Below are positions 1 to 11,131 of a DNA stretch of 64,000 nt, piece after piece. The first letter of the stretch is position 1. Each line of letters begins with the position of its first letter. This DNA comes from Cloeon dipterum (Eukaryota > Arthropoda > Insecta > Ephemeroptera > Baetidae), in contig NC_088789.1 in the NCBI RefSeq assembly GCF_949628265.1, forward strand, positions 25,351,883 through 25,415,882, given 5' to 3'. The notes below the pieces were generated by a model. It did no database searches, was not told the origin of the DNA, and saw only the letters and a list, made by a program, of their open reading frames with translations. The translations under genes and the position numbers were made by a program.

Positions 1-398
1 AATTCCTAGATGGAATTAGATAATTTTGTTCTTATTTTTCGAATATTATTTAAATCTAAAATCAGTGCAATAGTTTTTAGAATTAATTCAATAATTGAAA
101 ATAATACATGTTAACAATTCTAGATTTTCTCCTGTAATATAATTTTGTTTCTATTTTTCTCCAATTTTATTTTGTGATGCAGCGGTGCAGTGTTTTGAGT
201 CTCAAGTTTTCAGCGTCTGTATGTCAATTTTAATTATTCGGGTCCGTTTATTTTATTGATGCGGGTGTCGGGCGGCCCGACGGGTTTGTGTAAATATCGA
301 TGACCGGTGTGGTGCGGTGCGGTGCGCGCGCGTATCATGTGATGCGCGGCGTGTTAGCATGCAAGTGTTAAATTGGGTGCTTTTCTTGCTTGTTGCAG
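1..398 (+). other. fusilli intron (3' part)
   Basis: No coding sequence is seen here. The stretch ends in a TTGTTGCAG acceptor at 390-398, directly before the first in-window fusilli exon, so it is the tail of an intron whose donor lies left of the window. Bases 304-328 form a short GGTG-rich tract (GGTGTGGTGCGGTGCGGTGC). ESRP proteins are known to bind GU-rich UGGUGG-like sites, so this could be an autoregulatory site. That link is inference only. Confidence 0.6.
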
Positions 399-453
399 GC
401 CACAAATTCAACCAGCTCGAAGTGATAACAGTGAGATTGGAACCTGGTATATG
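399..453 (+). CDS. fus: fusilli exon: linker before RRM1
   Basis: It encodes [17 protein letters not shown] plus two bases of a Cys codon completed in the next exon, so it ends in phase 2. The acceptor is TTGCAG and the donor GTAAGAG. In family members this segment lies just before RRM1. The first two bases complete a codon begun in the previous, unseen exon. Confidence 0.9.
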
Positions 454-3400
454 GTAAGAGACCTTTCTTATCTCGGCCACCGCCAGGGCCAAGGGTCACT
501 CCGCGCGCGATAATCTCTCTTCTCTTCTGCCTCGCGTTATCTCTCTGCTGCTCGTCTCTTTCTATCTCTCATTGCCTCCAATGATCCGTGCGCATCGAAA
601 AGATTTGTAAAGCCTTGCTCGAACGGACGGTATGTGCGATTATTAATTTTCATTATTACTGCTGCTTCTTCTTGTCTCCTATGCGAAAATGTACGTTCGT
701 TTCCTCTCGGTGTCTCTTTCTCCCGCTCAAGTGCCGACTCAGCACATACTCAGCCATGGGAACCCAAGTCTACGTGGCTCCGCAGAGTATATTACCCCGC
801 TTTGTCTCGGATTTTCCATACTGGCTCGCTTTTAACTTTTAATATGCGTACTATGTAAATTTATTAATTGCATTTTGTTTTTTGTGATTTTTGGTTGTAT
901 CAATTTTCCTGCTGTTTGAATCATCTTTAATTAATGAACGGGGTAAGATAAAAAATAGAGCCAGTTGCCATGGAAACTACGTAAAAGATTTTAATTTTAA
1001 ATATCTTCTTGTTTTTTCTCATTCAACTGAGATGATTTTTGTCTTAAGCAACTCATAATTTTTTTTATCAAATTAACGTTCTAGTAATTTAAAGATTACT
1101 TTAATCTTGAAAGTTGCAATTTTTTGCCACCAATCTCCCGCCTTCAACAAATTTTAATAAAATTTTGAATTGTTTAATGGCGTAAAACCGGGTTAAATTA
1201 TTCTCAGAACCTCATATTTCAGTGTTTTATTTTTCTACCAGATGATTTGCCCCTGTTTCATTTTTTAATTAAAATTAATCGTTTCTCAAGAATTTTGATG
1301 GTCTATCGAAACTCGGTCGCAGCTTACTCACGCGAGAAATATTTTGAGAAGTGCGTTCTCGGAATAATAACACCAGACCGGCTCAAACCGCCAAGAGACA
1401 GTTTTTAATTTCAACCCGTCCCACATCCAGACACTGAGCAGCTGATTTTAAAAGTGACTAGTCAGCTCTTTCTTAACGATTGGATTTATTTACTCTCCAT
1501 GCCTATTTACCCAATTTATCACAACATAGAAATGCAGCAGCATTAAAACGCAGAGATATTGATAGCGGTTCAACGCTCCGATCCGAGTTTCCAAGTTTAG
1601 GCTCTTGGAGAAAAGAGCAACATTCGATGCTTCGAACGCGCGCACGTACATGCATAAATTATCAGTCTTCAGTCAGCTCTCTGCTGCGTCTGCTGACATA
1701 ATCAGCGCCCGAGTTTGAACATACCTTTTTGCTTGATTGCAGCTCAAAGAATGAAGAGGTAGACTCCAACTGCGTGGTTCGTGCTCGCGGTCTCCCTTGG
1801 CAGTCGTCAGACCAGGACATAGCTAAATTTTTCAGAGGCTTGAATGTCGCCAAGTAAGTTGCTTCTTTGTTTGACGTACAATAATTATTTTTTGTTGGAA
1901 GACGTACGTTGGATATTTTTTAGTTTGATAAACAGTTGTTCTTCTCAAGCTTGAAAACGGTGATTTTCCTTCCTTAAATTTGATATTATAATGATTTGGG
2001 AATTTTTATTTTTAAATCTCTATTTTTATACTTTATAAATCACCAAATGTGGACAAAAGTCTGTGGTTTGCTTTGGAATTTTCATTTTCATCTCAATTTA
2101 AATTCTTAAAATAAAAGCATAATTACATTTTTGGTCCCGAAAAAATTAAAAAATAAAATTGTATGTGAATTCTAGCGTCTTGCAGCATCCAGCTAAAAAA
2201 TATACAACATTAAATCATTGTGATAGCTCAATTTAAAATCAAATGAAAAACAATTTGCTCTAATAATCACAAAATTCGCCATTTTAATATCTCTGAAAAC
2301 AACTATTTTAGGTGGAAAACCTGTCTCCAATTCAAGTCTCTAATAATACAGAAACATTTGAACATTTGGAGGACAAATTAAATTATACCACAATTTTTTT
2401 AGGAGGAACCAACGTGGCATTTTTTTATGTTAAATTGCGTGAAAAATCTGATCGTTGATAAGTGTCTTCATGGCCGTTATTTGAGGTTGCCTAGTCGAGC
2501 TATTAACTTTGCTGATTATTTTTCTTGTGGATTTTTTTCAGAGTTTGATCAAGGTCAAAAAATTCATTATTTTTTTTTTCAAATGCAGTGCTCTGGTTTA
2601 AACTTTTTTTTTAATTGTTCCACTGTCTGGGTAAAAATTTAAATTTGTCCTCTTTTAATATTGATTCTTTGATTTTAACTGAATACAAATAAAAATAAGA
2701 TAGAATCAAAGGGGAATGATGATATTTTATCTTTTAATTAAAACTAAATTACCGTTTATTTTCGAAACTGACGGAAATGTAACTTTGCAGAGGCGGCGTC
2801 GCTCTTTGTTTGAGCCCGCAAGGCAGAAGAAACGGCGAGGCGCTCGTGCGGTTTGTGAATCAGGAGCACCGAGACATGGCGATGAAGCGACACAAGCACC
2901 ACATAAATAACCGGTACATCGAGGTGTACAAGGCGAGCGGCGACGACTTCGTCAACGTGGCCGGCGGCAGCAACAACGAGGCGCAGGCCTTCCTCTCTAA
3001 GGGCGGCCAGGTGATAATCAGGATGCGCGGCCTCCCTTACGACTGCACCGCGCGGCAGGTGCTCGAGTTCTTCGACTCGGGCAACAATCCGTGCTCGGTG
3101 CTCGACGGCGAAGAGGGCGTCCTCTTCGTCAAGAAGCCCGACGGACGCGCCACGGGCGACGCATTTGTCTTATTTGCTCAAGAGGACGATGCCACGGCGG
3201 CTCTCAGCAAGCACAGAGAGCTCATTGGCACTAGATACATTGAACTCTTCAGAAGCACTACTGCTGAGGTCCAGCAGGTGCGTAATTCTTCTGATGTCCA
3301 CTGGTTGGGGAATCCCTCTGGGAGTTTGTTTCATTTAAAAAACAATATTAACTTCCCTTTATTTAAAAAAAGTGCTATAGACTTTTTGTGAAAAATATAT

Positions 3401-6400
3401 TGGTTTTTAATTAAACTTCTAGGATATTTACTAGTGTAAAAGGCGTTTTTAGAATTTCTAATTAAAAATGTACAGCTTAATATTTAGCAGACTTTTAAGC
3501 GATACCCGCATGGTTTCTAAAAGCAATTTTTTTACTTCATTTTGTTCCACTCTGAAAATTTCCGAAATTTTAAATAATATGAAAATTGCAAAATGTTTAT
3601 CTCGCTGTTTAGGTGCTCAATCGGTCAATGGATCCGAAAACTTACGAACAGCAGCAGCCGCTGATCGCACAAATCCCTCAAGTGCCTTTATTGCCGCAGC
3701 ACATTATTACTAGCGGCACCAGAAAGGACTGCATCAGACTCAGAGGCCTCCTTTATGAGGCGCTCGTAGAACATATTTTGGAGTTTTTAGGCGAACACGC
3801 CAAGAACATTGTCTTCCAAGGAGTGCACATGGTGTATAATGCTCAGGTTTGTGTTCATCACCAGATTTGGATATCTTATCATTGAAATATGATTTATTAG
3901 CTGTTTTTTATGCTAAAGTAGAGCAACGTTTCTTAAAATAGAGCCTGATGAAAGAAATTTATATTTTGGCCTCATAATGTTAAATTTTGTACGTTAATTT
4001 GTTTATTTTTAAGCAGATCGAAGAAAAACTATTGGTATCTGTTCCGCGTTATATTGAATTGAATAAAGTTGAAAAATTTGATCAAATACAGACTAACGCG
4101 CATAGTAATGCCACATAAAAATTATTAAAATCGTTTTCACTATTAAATAATGGCTTCCAAGCATTAGATTGATGCGTTTTTTTAACTTGATTTATTTCCA
4201 GCTTATTTTCTGCATTATTTTACAACGATTTTTTGCGTTTTTAATTGTTATCTTCAACCTATCAAGAAAACTGCTTAATTATTTTTAGGGCCAGCCATCA
4301 GGCGAGGCGTTCATCCAGATGGACTCTGAGCAAAGCGCGTTCCTGGCGGCGCAGCAGCGGCACAACCGGTACATGGTGTTCGGGAAGAAGCAGCGATACA
4401 TCGAGGTGTTCCAGTGCAGCGGCGAGGACATGAACCTCGTGCTGACGGGCGGAATCCCGGCGCAGAAGGTCCTCACCTCGCCTGGTATGTCGCCGCCGGG
4501 CGCGTGGGACGCGACCAACATGCTCCCCCTGCGGCTGACGGAGGCGCCCGCGCCCCTCTGGCCGGTGTCGTCACCCGCGTCGCCCCCCATGGCCCCGCAA
4601 AGGGCCGCCCCGTCGGCCCTGATGCCGTCGGCCGCCGCGGCCTTCCCCCACCACCAGATGCTGCTGCTGAACCCGCGGCTCGCGATGGCCGCCGCCGCGC
4701 ATTACCAGCAGCAGCAGCAGCATCAGGCGGCTGTGGCGGCCGCACAGGCGCACGCGCATGCGCAGGTCGCCGCCCTGCAGCGCTTCAAAAGTCTGCAGAT
4801 GATGAACGCGCAGAACGTTGCCGCCATGAAGCGCTCGTGGGAGCAGGCCTTTCCCGCGGGCGCCGCCGCAGCGGTGCCCGCGCCCATCAAGCGCCCCTCC
4901 AACTTCCCGCAAACCGCCTTCTCCGCTCCCCCTCCGCCCACCAACGCCGCCGCCTCGGTCGCCACGCCGGTCATGTACCAGCAGGGCCCTCAGTTCTATC
5001 CGTCCTTGTGATTCGAGCTCTCTCTCACTCTCTCGGCCTTGCTCTCTTAAGGGCCGTGCCGCCGACCCTGAGTCTTCACCCTCCGCTCCCTTCCAAAAGT
5101 TGCATTACACTCAAGATTTTATTTAAAAAGCAATGCATTGCACCTAAAAGCTTTAATTTTCGTAGCAATTCCCCGTCTGATGTCGGCACCCTGACCCTGT
5201 GAAGGAGGGGAAGGTTTTATTTTTAAATTCCAAAATTTTTCGTTTTATACTAGATTGTCTATTTTTCCTCCCTCCCAGCTTCCTCTCGCTCAGGGTTAAA
5301 TTTTAACTGTGGAACCTTAAAGATTATATACCACTCTCCCGTACGGAAACCCTGAACCTGAGAATGAGGGGAAGTGAATCTTAAACTAAATGCCGCAATT
5401 GTTTTCCCGTTTTTAAATAGGTTTAACATTTGATTTTGTCCCCTATAACAATTGTGTCTAGTTTCCCCTTCCCCTCAGAGTTTTGAAATCCTAAAACTTT
5501 GAATTAATCTCTTACCTTCCCGTAATATATTTACCTTTCCTAAAATAAATGCAACCTTGGATTTCCTCCCCTCCAGCAGATTTTCCATTTCCCCCTTCCT
5601 CCCCAGAGTTGCATTAAAATCAGCACTTAAAATCTGCAGTGCACTAGCTTTTTTTGTGCTTAAAATTTTCTTGTGATATTAGTAGATTTGTCTTTTCCTT
5701 TAACCCTGAGTTGTAGGAGGAGGCAAAACCTTGTAATATAGTGTTTATTTCAAAATCTAACTCAAATCTAGCATTAATGCGAGTTGAAACGTCTAAAAGT
5801 AAATGCAACCCCGAATTCCCTCCCCTTCTCCTGCCGACAGTTCCTGGTAAACACGCAGTTCGGCATAAAATCCTGATCCTGAGATTCCCCTCCCCTCTTT
5901 TCCCGGCCCTCCAAGCCGTGATTGGACGGAGTCCACCAATCAGAGCACTCGATTCCTGTTTTTTCCCCGATTTGCGTTTTCCCGGGAAAATAAAATCGGT
6001 GCGCGCGCTTGAACCGGAAGTCGGCACGGCCTTTATCGCGCTGCTGGAGGCTGATTTGCAAACCTTTTAGACGACCAGTGCATGTATTTTGATGAACCCG
6101 AGTTTTACTCTCACACGCTGCTAGCACAACAGGGCTTGCGGGGCGTATTTTCTTACAGGAGAGGTGTTAATTTGTAGACAACTATGTGGTCTTCCGATTA
6201 AGAGTTGGTCCTTGTTTTGTTCGGGCCGCGCGGCGAGGAGTCGTGCCGGTGAAAATCCAATTCACCGGCTCTGAAAAAAAATCAGCTCTGCCGGCCCCGC
6301 ACGGCCCCTCGCCCGCGCGGTCCAGGCTATCGTATCTCAACTAAAGGTCAGGTTGACTAAGCGGAAATAATGTTGCTCCTCTTTTGCAAATCTGCCTCCG

Positions 6401-9400
6401 ATAATCTGGAATATGAATATTTTACATGTTTTTATTTTTGTAGCCCTGACAGTGGTGTGGGCTTCTTTTGCGATCATTTTGTACTGAGAAATAAAACTCG
6501 TGTTAACTCATTATATTACATGGTTTGGGCTTTATTTTTATTTTTAAGTGTCTTTCTCAAAGTGCTTGCTGGCTGCTGCAGCCCCTCATCAGGTGGGTTT
6601 GGCTTTTAAACAACTGCATGCTTATCACTCGGCCCTGCCCCCATATCTGTCTCCTGCTTTTGTTTCGTTAGACCTGTTTTGGCACACACATTATTTAACA
6701 ATTTTGAGTTGGTCAGCGCCACATCACCGGTGGAGGCCCGATTTTTCACTTTTGTACATGCAGCAGCGGAGATCCACCACTGCTGCGCGCGCTTTTGTGC
6801 TCTCTGTCGTGTTGGATCTCGTTGTTTGTGTCCCCTTGACTCATTTTTACGCGGCCTTCCGTTGCCATTCTGGGTCTAACTGGCGTAATTCTCCACTTTT
6901 GCATTTTATATTTTAAACGGGTTTTTGTTTAACGAGTTTACAAAATTAGTTGACGTAGTAGCTCTCTTTGGGATGATTGTGTTTTGATTTTCCTCCACTC
7001 TCGAGCAAAGCTCAAACGTGATTTTTATACAGTAATAATGATGCTTTTTACTCTTTCTGGAAGTTACGGTCTATCGAAATATCGTCCCCCCTTATGTATG
7101 TGTCTTGCCTTTGTTCACAATTGAGGTTTATGGGCTTTTTTACATCTCAAACGCAGCGCACTGTAGAGAGTAATTATCCTCACTCTTGTTGTTCGTCACT
7201 TTACGATCGCGTCCGAGCTCGAAATTCCGAAACTCCTCATCTTTTCCAGGCCCAGACTTTGAGCCTCAATCGTGGACCGCCCTTCCCTCCCCCTTATTCT
7301 CATTCGTCCTCTGGTAGAAAATTGCCATTTTAACGCCCCTGAAAATCAGGGAGATGCCATTTCATTTTCGACATTGAAATCTGCACTTTTCTCCTACTGC
7401 TCGAAAATTTTAAAAGGGAAAATGGGAAATTCGTTCATTGAAATCACGCATTCGCAAGCCAGACAAGTAAAGCTATTCTTTATGAATAAATTGGCCAAAA
7501 TCGATTAAAGTAAAATGAATTTTTCAGACGGAAATTTATAAAGAAGTTTTATTCTAAAAAGAAAAGGGGGTTTGTCTAATTTTTTAGCGTAAATTCCTCC
7601 GAATTGATTACAGTTTCATAGTCAAGTTTGAATAACCAAAATATAAAAACGTTTCTATGTAAATCTGCAATCAGTGCTGTTTAAAAAATTATCTAACTCA
7701 CTTTTTAGTCGAAAAAAAGCAAAGATGGCAAGGATATTTTTTTGCTATTCCTGTCAGGCTGCAAAACCAAAATTTGGAAAATTGATCGATTGTTAATTGT
7801 AATCATTCTTTTTAATTTCTCGTCCAGAAAGCTTTTCATTTTCTAAAATTATTTTGCCGATAGTTTATTTTCAATTTTAGAAAGTTTTTAGCAAGCTATA
7901 AGGTGTTTTTTGAAAGCCTGAAATGTCTCAAGCTCCCACTAATTTGTTTAATAAATTTAGAAACAGAAAAAATAGTTGATTTACGCCTATATTTTACAGA
8001 ATTTATTTGGAGGAATTGGGAGAGTTTCGTTTGAATAAAAAATCTCATTAAATTTGCCACAATGCGATTCTTACTCTTGCGATTTTTTTTTTAAAATAAA
8101 ATCGAAACGTTTTTTCAGTTGTTGCAAAGACTTCATTGATTTACCTTTTTACGATTTTTTCTTCTAAATTTCTACACAGGATAGCATTTTACGACAGGTT
8201 TCAGGGATTTTTTTGGCCGCCCAAGTTAAATCAAATTCGTGCCTTAAAATGACTTTTTAATAAGCCGAAATTTCAACAAATCAATTTCGTACAAATTTTA
8301 AGATTAATTTTGTAGCTTAGGTCAAAATTAAATTTTTAATTTTAAAATATTGCTAGAATTTTATTTGAAAACCAAGCTAAAATTTAAAACTCTCTTTTGC
8401 AAAGGAATTTTCGGTATAAGGAGTAAAATCGTATCAAAATCATTTTTTTTATTTTAATAGGAAAATTAACTCCATCTAGAACTTTGTTTTCTGCTTAAAC
8501 AATCGGTAATTATAAAAAATGAGCTGCTATTAAGCACCAAAAATTAGGGATTTTTTAAATCGTAATAGATCTAATTTTTCTGGCTCCAATTCCGTGATTT
8601 TATCAAGCGAAATGTAATTTATTTTAGATAAAATTGTTAATATTTTCGAGCAGTGAGTTGAAAGGTGCGGCTAAGCAATGTCTCGCCAGTCAATCGCGAG
8701 CGTAGACTTGAGCTTTGTTTCTTTTTCAGGTGCGGTGCTGGCTCCACCGTACGGCGCGGCGGCCGCTTTTCCATACGTGCAGCAGGCGCAGGCCGCATCG
8801 CTGATGCCGGCGGGCAACGCGGCGCCGCTGACGCCGCGGGCGGCAGCGCCGGCCGCGTTCGGCTTCCCGCCCATCTTCTACTGGCCGTACCCGTCGCCTC
8901 CGGTGAGCCCGACGTCGTACTACGCGGGCGTGCCGCCCCCGCCGCCGCACCAGGCCGCCCCCACGCTGGTAATCATGAATGGCCTGCCTCTCTCGGCCAC
9001 GCAATCCGATGTGCTCAACTTCTTTCACAACTTCCCTGAGGTTAGGGGCTGACTGACACTCTGCTGCTGCTGCTTTTGCACAAACAAACACGAAAAAAAA
9101 AGAAGGCGCTTTCGCCAAACAAGTCAATTCCTTTTTACGCAAGAACTGAACGCTCGAAAGGTGTCGGGTGGGTTTCATCGGGACGCTTTTTTCAATGCTA
9201 CTGACCAAAATCGCTAGTCGTTATTATTATTTGAATGTGAATGCATCGAATAAATACCAATTTTCCCCCAATGCACCCTGCCACGCTTTTTCATCTGTCT
9301 GTTGTCTCAGTGTTCTTCATCATGTGGTTGCTCTCTGTTCACTGTCGCTGCTCTCTCTCATCCATCCTGTGGCATGCTCTGATTCTGTCTGAAATCTCGA

Positions 9401-11041
9401 TGATCTCGATTTGGAAAATGGAATGCGTCCGAAAGCAAGAGATTATAATAGTGGTCAAAATTTCCAGTGAGATATACTCATACAGAACATTCAACAAATA
9501 TAATTTGGCTCTATAATTTATATTTGAATGGCTTTTGATCAAATAACAAAACAACTGGATTTTTAAAACGTTCAAAGGATTTTGGCAGCAATTCTACTGT
9601 ATAAAACAAATATTTATTTTACCCCGACAACTGGCTTGATTCTCATTTTTCATAATGGAAATAAATTAAAACTTTTAAAAGCAATTAAATCAGATTTATT
9701 TAGTTTCAATTTAATATATTATGAAATGTGTTTATTGAGGATTTAATCCGTCCTTATTCGCAAACAATATTTTGGCCTTGACTGATTGTGAGCTATAGAG
9801 AAATTTTGCGTCTTAAAATTAAGGCAAGCTAAATTTATAAAATGAAATGTGTCTAGGTATTAAGAAAAATTTTGAGAAAAATTTTAAAATGTTGATTAGG
9901 TATTAAAATTTACCACAGCTCTTGTATCAACTCTGCTTTTCTTTTAATTTTTCTCAGTAATTCATGTAATCCAAAGGATTTTAGGCGACATTTTAAACAT
10001 ACCTAGGAATTTTTTAAAACTTTAATTAATGTGATGCTCCAAGGAAAAAATAACTCATGAAAAATTGTGATTTCACTAATTAGATTTTATTTAAATACGT
10101 TTCAATGCACCCTCTGGACTTAAAAATAACAAGCCATGGAAAAATCTTGAGGACCCTTTTGAATCAGATTGTTTCCGACCCTCATCTTTTAACTAACACG
10201 TACGTTCAAGAAACTGGAAAAAATAATTCTAGTGAAGTTAATTAAATTGAGCAAAAACTGAATATTGAAAAAAGACGAGTTTGTCCAGTTTTCGTTAAAA
10301 AGTTAAACGCCCCAAAAATTATGAAATACATCATTTGCGAAAGCCTGAAATAGATAGCGCCACCGCATACTGACGATTTTGTGGCACTTCTGAAGCGATT
10401 TGAGACTCAATCATTTCTACTGTGAAGTTAAATCTTTTGATGTGCTGGATAAAAATCGGTTCAGGTTTAGACAATCGCCGTAGAAACGTGAAAATAATTT
10501 TTTATATAGATAATCTTTCCCAGAGTTTCTATGGCGATTGGCTGGAATTATTTTTTAGTTTCCAGCTCATCAAAAGAAATCATTATTCTAGATCAGAATG
10601 CACAGCAGCAGGATGAAGTCTTAAATCGCAGTGGAAGTGAATTAAAATCAAACCTGAAGACAGCGTTTTATCTACGAAAAGGGCATTTTAATCCCGTAAT
10701 TTTTCCCGGGAAACTCGTGCATTTTTCATCATTTCAATCACCAGTAAGAAATTTAAAACTGCTTGAACCACTTTTTTCGGACGAATTCCTATTTTTCTGC
10801 ATGTGAACTGACCCTTTCTAGATTTCGGACAATCCGTGAGTGGTATTATTTGTTGAGTAACGTGAGCAGCTTCTGCCGGCAGATCACCCAGGACTGCATC
10901 CAAATGCAACGAGGGTGTGACCCACAGAGCGGCAGCGAGGCCGTGGTCGCCTTTCCCAGCAGAGCCGGCGCTGAGCGCGCGATTCTGGAGAAGAACCGGC
11001 AGAGCATGGGCAACCGCTACGTCGAGCTGTTCATGGTGTAA
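399..11041 (+). CDS. fus: Fusilli / ESRP epithelial splicing regulator (3' part, RRM4 isoform)
   Basis: RNA-binding regulator of alternative splicing, orthologue of Drosophila fusilli and vertebrate ESRP1/2. Coding exons are 399-453, 1743-1853, 2791-3277, 3613-3846, 4289-4484, 8730-9040 and 10883-11041; every junction is GT/AG and the frame is kept. They give 516 residues in the window. The 5' exons, expected to carry the DnaQ-like N-terminal region, lie to the left. Four quasi-RRMs are visible. RRM1 has VVRARGLPW and [11 protein letters not shown]2 has IIRMRGLPY and [11 protein letters not shown]3 has CIRLRGLLY and GEAFIQM, and RRM4 has LVIMNGLPL and EAVVAFP. The linker between RRM3 and RRM4 is Ala/Pro/Tyr-rich. 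RRM4 is more complete than the degenerate C-terminal copy I recall in human ESRP1. A second 3' end is described under 4289-5011. Identification is by recalled family motifs and is very secure. Confidence 0.96.
454..1742 (+). other. fusilli intron
   Basis: AT-rich intron running from the GTAAGAG donor to a TTGATTGCAG acceptor. Pyrimidine-rich stretches lie at 512-570. I see no coding potential and no clear repeat. Confidence 0.8.
1743..1853 (+). CDS. fus: fusilli exon: start of RRM1
   Basis: It encodes the first beta strand and helix of RRM1, [20 protein letters not shown], a nearly invariant ESRP sequence. The donor is CAA|GTAAGTT. The codon split at the boundary is completed by the next exon to give [11 protein letters not shown]. 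Confidence 0.94.
1854..2790 (+). other. fusilli intron
   Basis: Strongly AT-rich intron ending in AACTTTGCAG. It splits RRM1. No repeat or coding segment was recognised. Confidence 0.8.
2791..3277 (+). CDS. fus: fusilli exon: end of RRM1 and all of RRM2
   Basis: It continues RRM1 with [20 protein letters not shown], then [23 protein letters not shown]2 follows, from [20 protein letters not shown] to [17 protein letters not shown]. The exon is GC-rich against its introns, ends in phase 0, and has donor CAG|GTGCGT. Confidence 0.95.
3278..4288 (+). other. two short fusilli introns (3278-3612 and 3847-4288)
   Basis: Both are AT-rich. They end in TGTTTAG and ATTTTTAG respectively and flank the 234-bp exon 3613-3846. 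No other feature was recognised in them. Confidence 0.8.
3613..3846 (+). CDS. fus: fusilli exon: inter-RRM linker and first half of RRM3
   Basis: It encodes [12 protein letters not shown], a Gln/Pro/Ile-rich linker, then RRM3 from [20 protein letters not shown] to GVHMVYNAQ. The usual family motif is GLPY; here it reads GLLY, followed by EALVEH. Both ends are phase 0. Confidence 0.95.
4289..4484 (+). CDS. fus: fusilli exon: end of RRM3 (spliced form)
   Basis: It encodes [20 protein letters not shown], then [20 protein letters not shown]. The donor CCTG|GTATGT at 4485 leaves one base (phase 1). The acceptor at 8730 completes it to Gly, giving [13 protein letters not shown]. Confidence 0.88.
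4289..5011 (+). CDS. fus: fusilli alternative terminal exon (read-through of the 4485 donor)
   Basis: If the 4485 donor is not used the frame stays open to a TGA at 5009-5011, adding about 185 residues in place of RRM4. This tail is Pro/Ala-rich. It has a Gln run in HYQQQQQHQ, His/Ala alternation in QAHAHAQV, a basic segment MKRSWEQAF and the end QGPQFYPSL. The long, GC-rich, stop-free frame with coherent composition suggests real coding sequence. In-window length of this form is 535 residues. Transcripts would be needed to tell a retained-intron terminal exon from an accident. Confidence 0.72.
   Translation, partial: GQPSGEAFIQMDSEQSAFLAAQQRHNRYMVFGKKQRYIEVFQCSGEDMNLVLTGGIPAQKVLTSPGMSPPGAWDATNMLPLRLTEAPAPLWPVSSPASPPMAPQRAAPSALMPSAAAAFPHHQMLLLNPRLAMAAAAHYQQQQQHQAAVAAAQAHAHAQVAALQRFKSLQMMNAQNVAAMKRSWEQAFPAGAAAAVPAPIKRPSNFPQTAFSAPPPPTNAAASVATPVMYQQGPQFYPSL
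5012..8729 (+). other. fusilli short-form 3' UTR / long intron of the RRM4 form
   Basis: For the short isoform this is 3' UTR. Pyrimidine-rich DNA with loosely repeated CCTGA...GAGGGGAAG and TAAATGCAACC phrases runs from about 5020 to 5900. AATAAA signals occur, for example at 6491-6496. For the RRM4 form the whole stretch is intron, ending in CTTTTTCAG. A GC-rich patch lies at 6225-6330, with a hairpin at 6246-6268. From about 7500 to 8650 the DNA is very AT-rich with no recognised feature. Confidence 0.65.
6246..6268. repeat. short perfect hairpin in GC-rich patch
   Basis: CCGGTGAA and TTCACCGG form a perfect 8-bp stem around a 7-base loop. It sits inside a CpG-rich patch (6225-6330) in otherwise AT-rich DNA. 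Function is unknown; it may be chance. Confidence 0.5.
8730..9040 (+). CDS. fus: fusilli exon: Ala/Pro linker and first half of RRM4
   Basis: It follows a TTTTTCAG acceptor and reads [20 protein letters not shown], then a Pro/Tyr-rich stretch including [18 protein letters not shown], then RRM4 from [20 protein letters not shown] to FHNFPE. ESRP proteins have a matching YPSPPGSP-type region before their last RRM. The donor GAG|GTTAGG is weak. Phase is 0 at the end. Confidence 0.92.
9041..10882 (+). other. last fusilli intron with a decayed foldback element
   Basis: AT-rich intron splitting RRM4. Bases about 10350-10640 hold a degraded copy of the foldback element seen intact at 16964-17382. 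The acceptor CTTCTGCCGGCAG has a short pyrimidine tract. Nothing else was recognised. Confidence 0.75.
10350..10640. mobile_element. decayed copy of the 419-bp foldback MITE
   Basis: Shared phrases with 16964-17382 include GAGACTCAATC, the ATCGGTTCAG region and CAATCGCCGTAGAAACGTGA. The mirror arm has GTTTCTATGGCGATTGGCTG and CCAGCTCATCAAAAGAAATC. The arms have diverged and the termini are no longer clear. Confidence 0.7.
10883..11041 (+). CDS. fus: fusilli last exon: end of RRM4
   Basis: It encodes [35 protein letters not shown] and [10 protein letters not shown], then TAA at 11039-11041. This completes RRM4 with its RNP1-like strand (EAVVAFP) and the NRYVELF strand typical of this RRM group. 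Confidence 0.93.
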   Translation: MTQDCIQMQRGCDPQSGSEAVVAFPSRAGAERAILEKNRQSMGNRYVELFMV

Positions 11042-11082
11042 ATAAAACGCATACTCGACCGACGACACAAAACGATGAGATT

Positions 11083-11131
11083 GAGAGGAGAGAAAAAAAG
11101 AAAAGAAAGAAAGAAAGAAAGAAAGGAAAAG
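11083..11131 (+). repeat. polypurine GAAA tract
   Basis: Forty-nine consecutive purines, with several GAAA repeats in the middle, start 42 bases after the fusilli stop codon. Such a tract can form triplex structure or bind purine-tract factors. No role can be shown from sequence. Confidence 0.9.

Noticed and set aside
4414..5202. 262-codon frame overlapping the fusilli Ala/Gln tail
   Set aside because: It is a shifted frame of the GC-rich coding tail; composition is Arg/Ala/Pro-driven with no family motif. The family frame is the one continuing RRM3.
8726..9208. Minus-strand 160-codon Arg-rich frame
   Set aside because: Antisense of the GC-rich fusilli linker exon; no recognisable domain and no splice support.
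10763..10882. Upstream extension of the last fusilli exon frame
   Set aside because: The frame is open by chance in the intron; the family alignment requires FPE joined directly to ITQDC at 10883.
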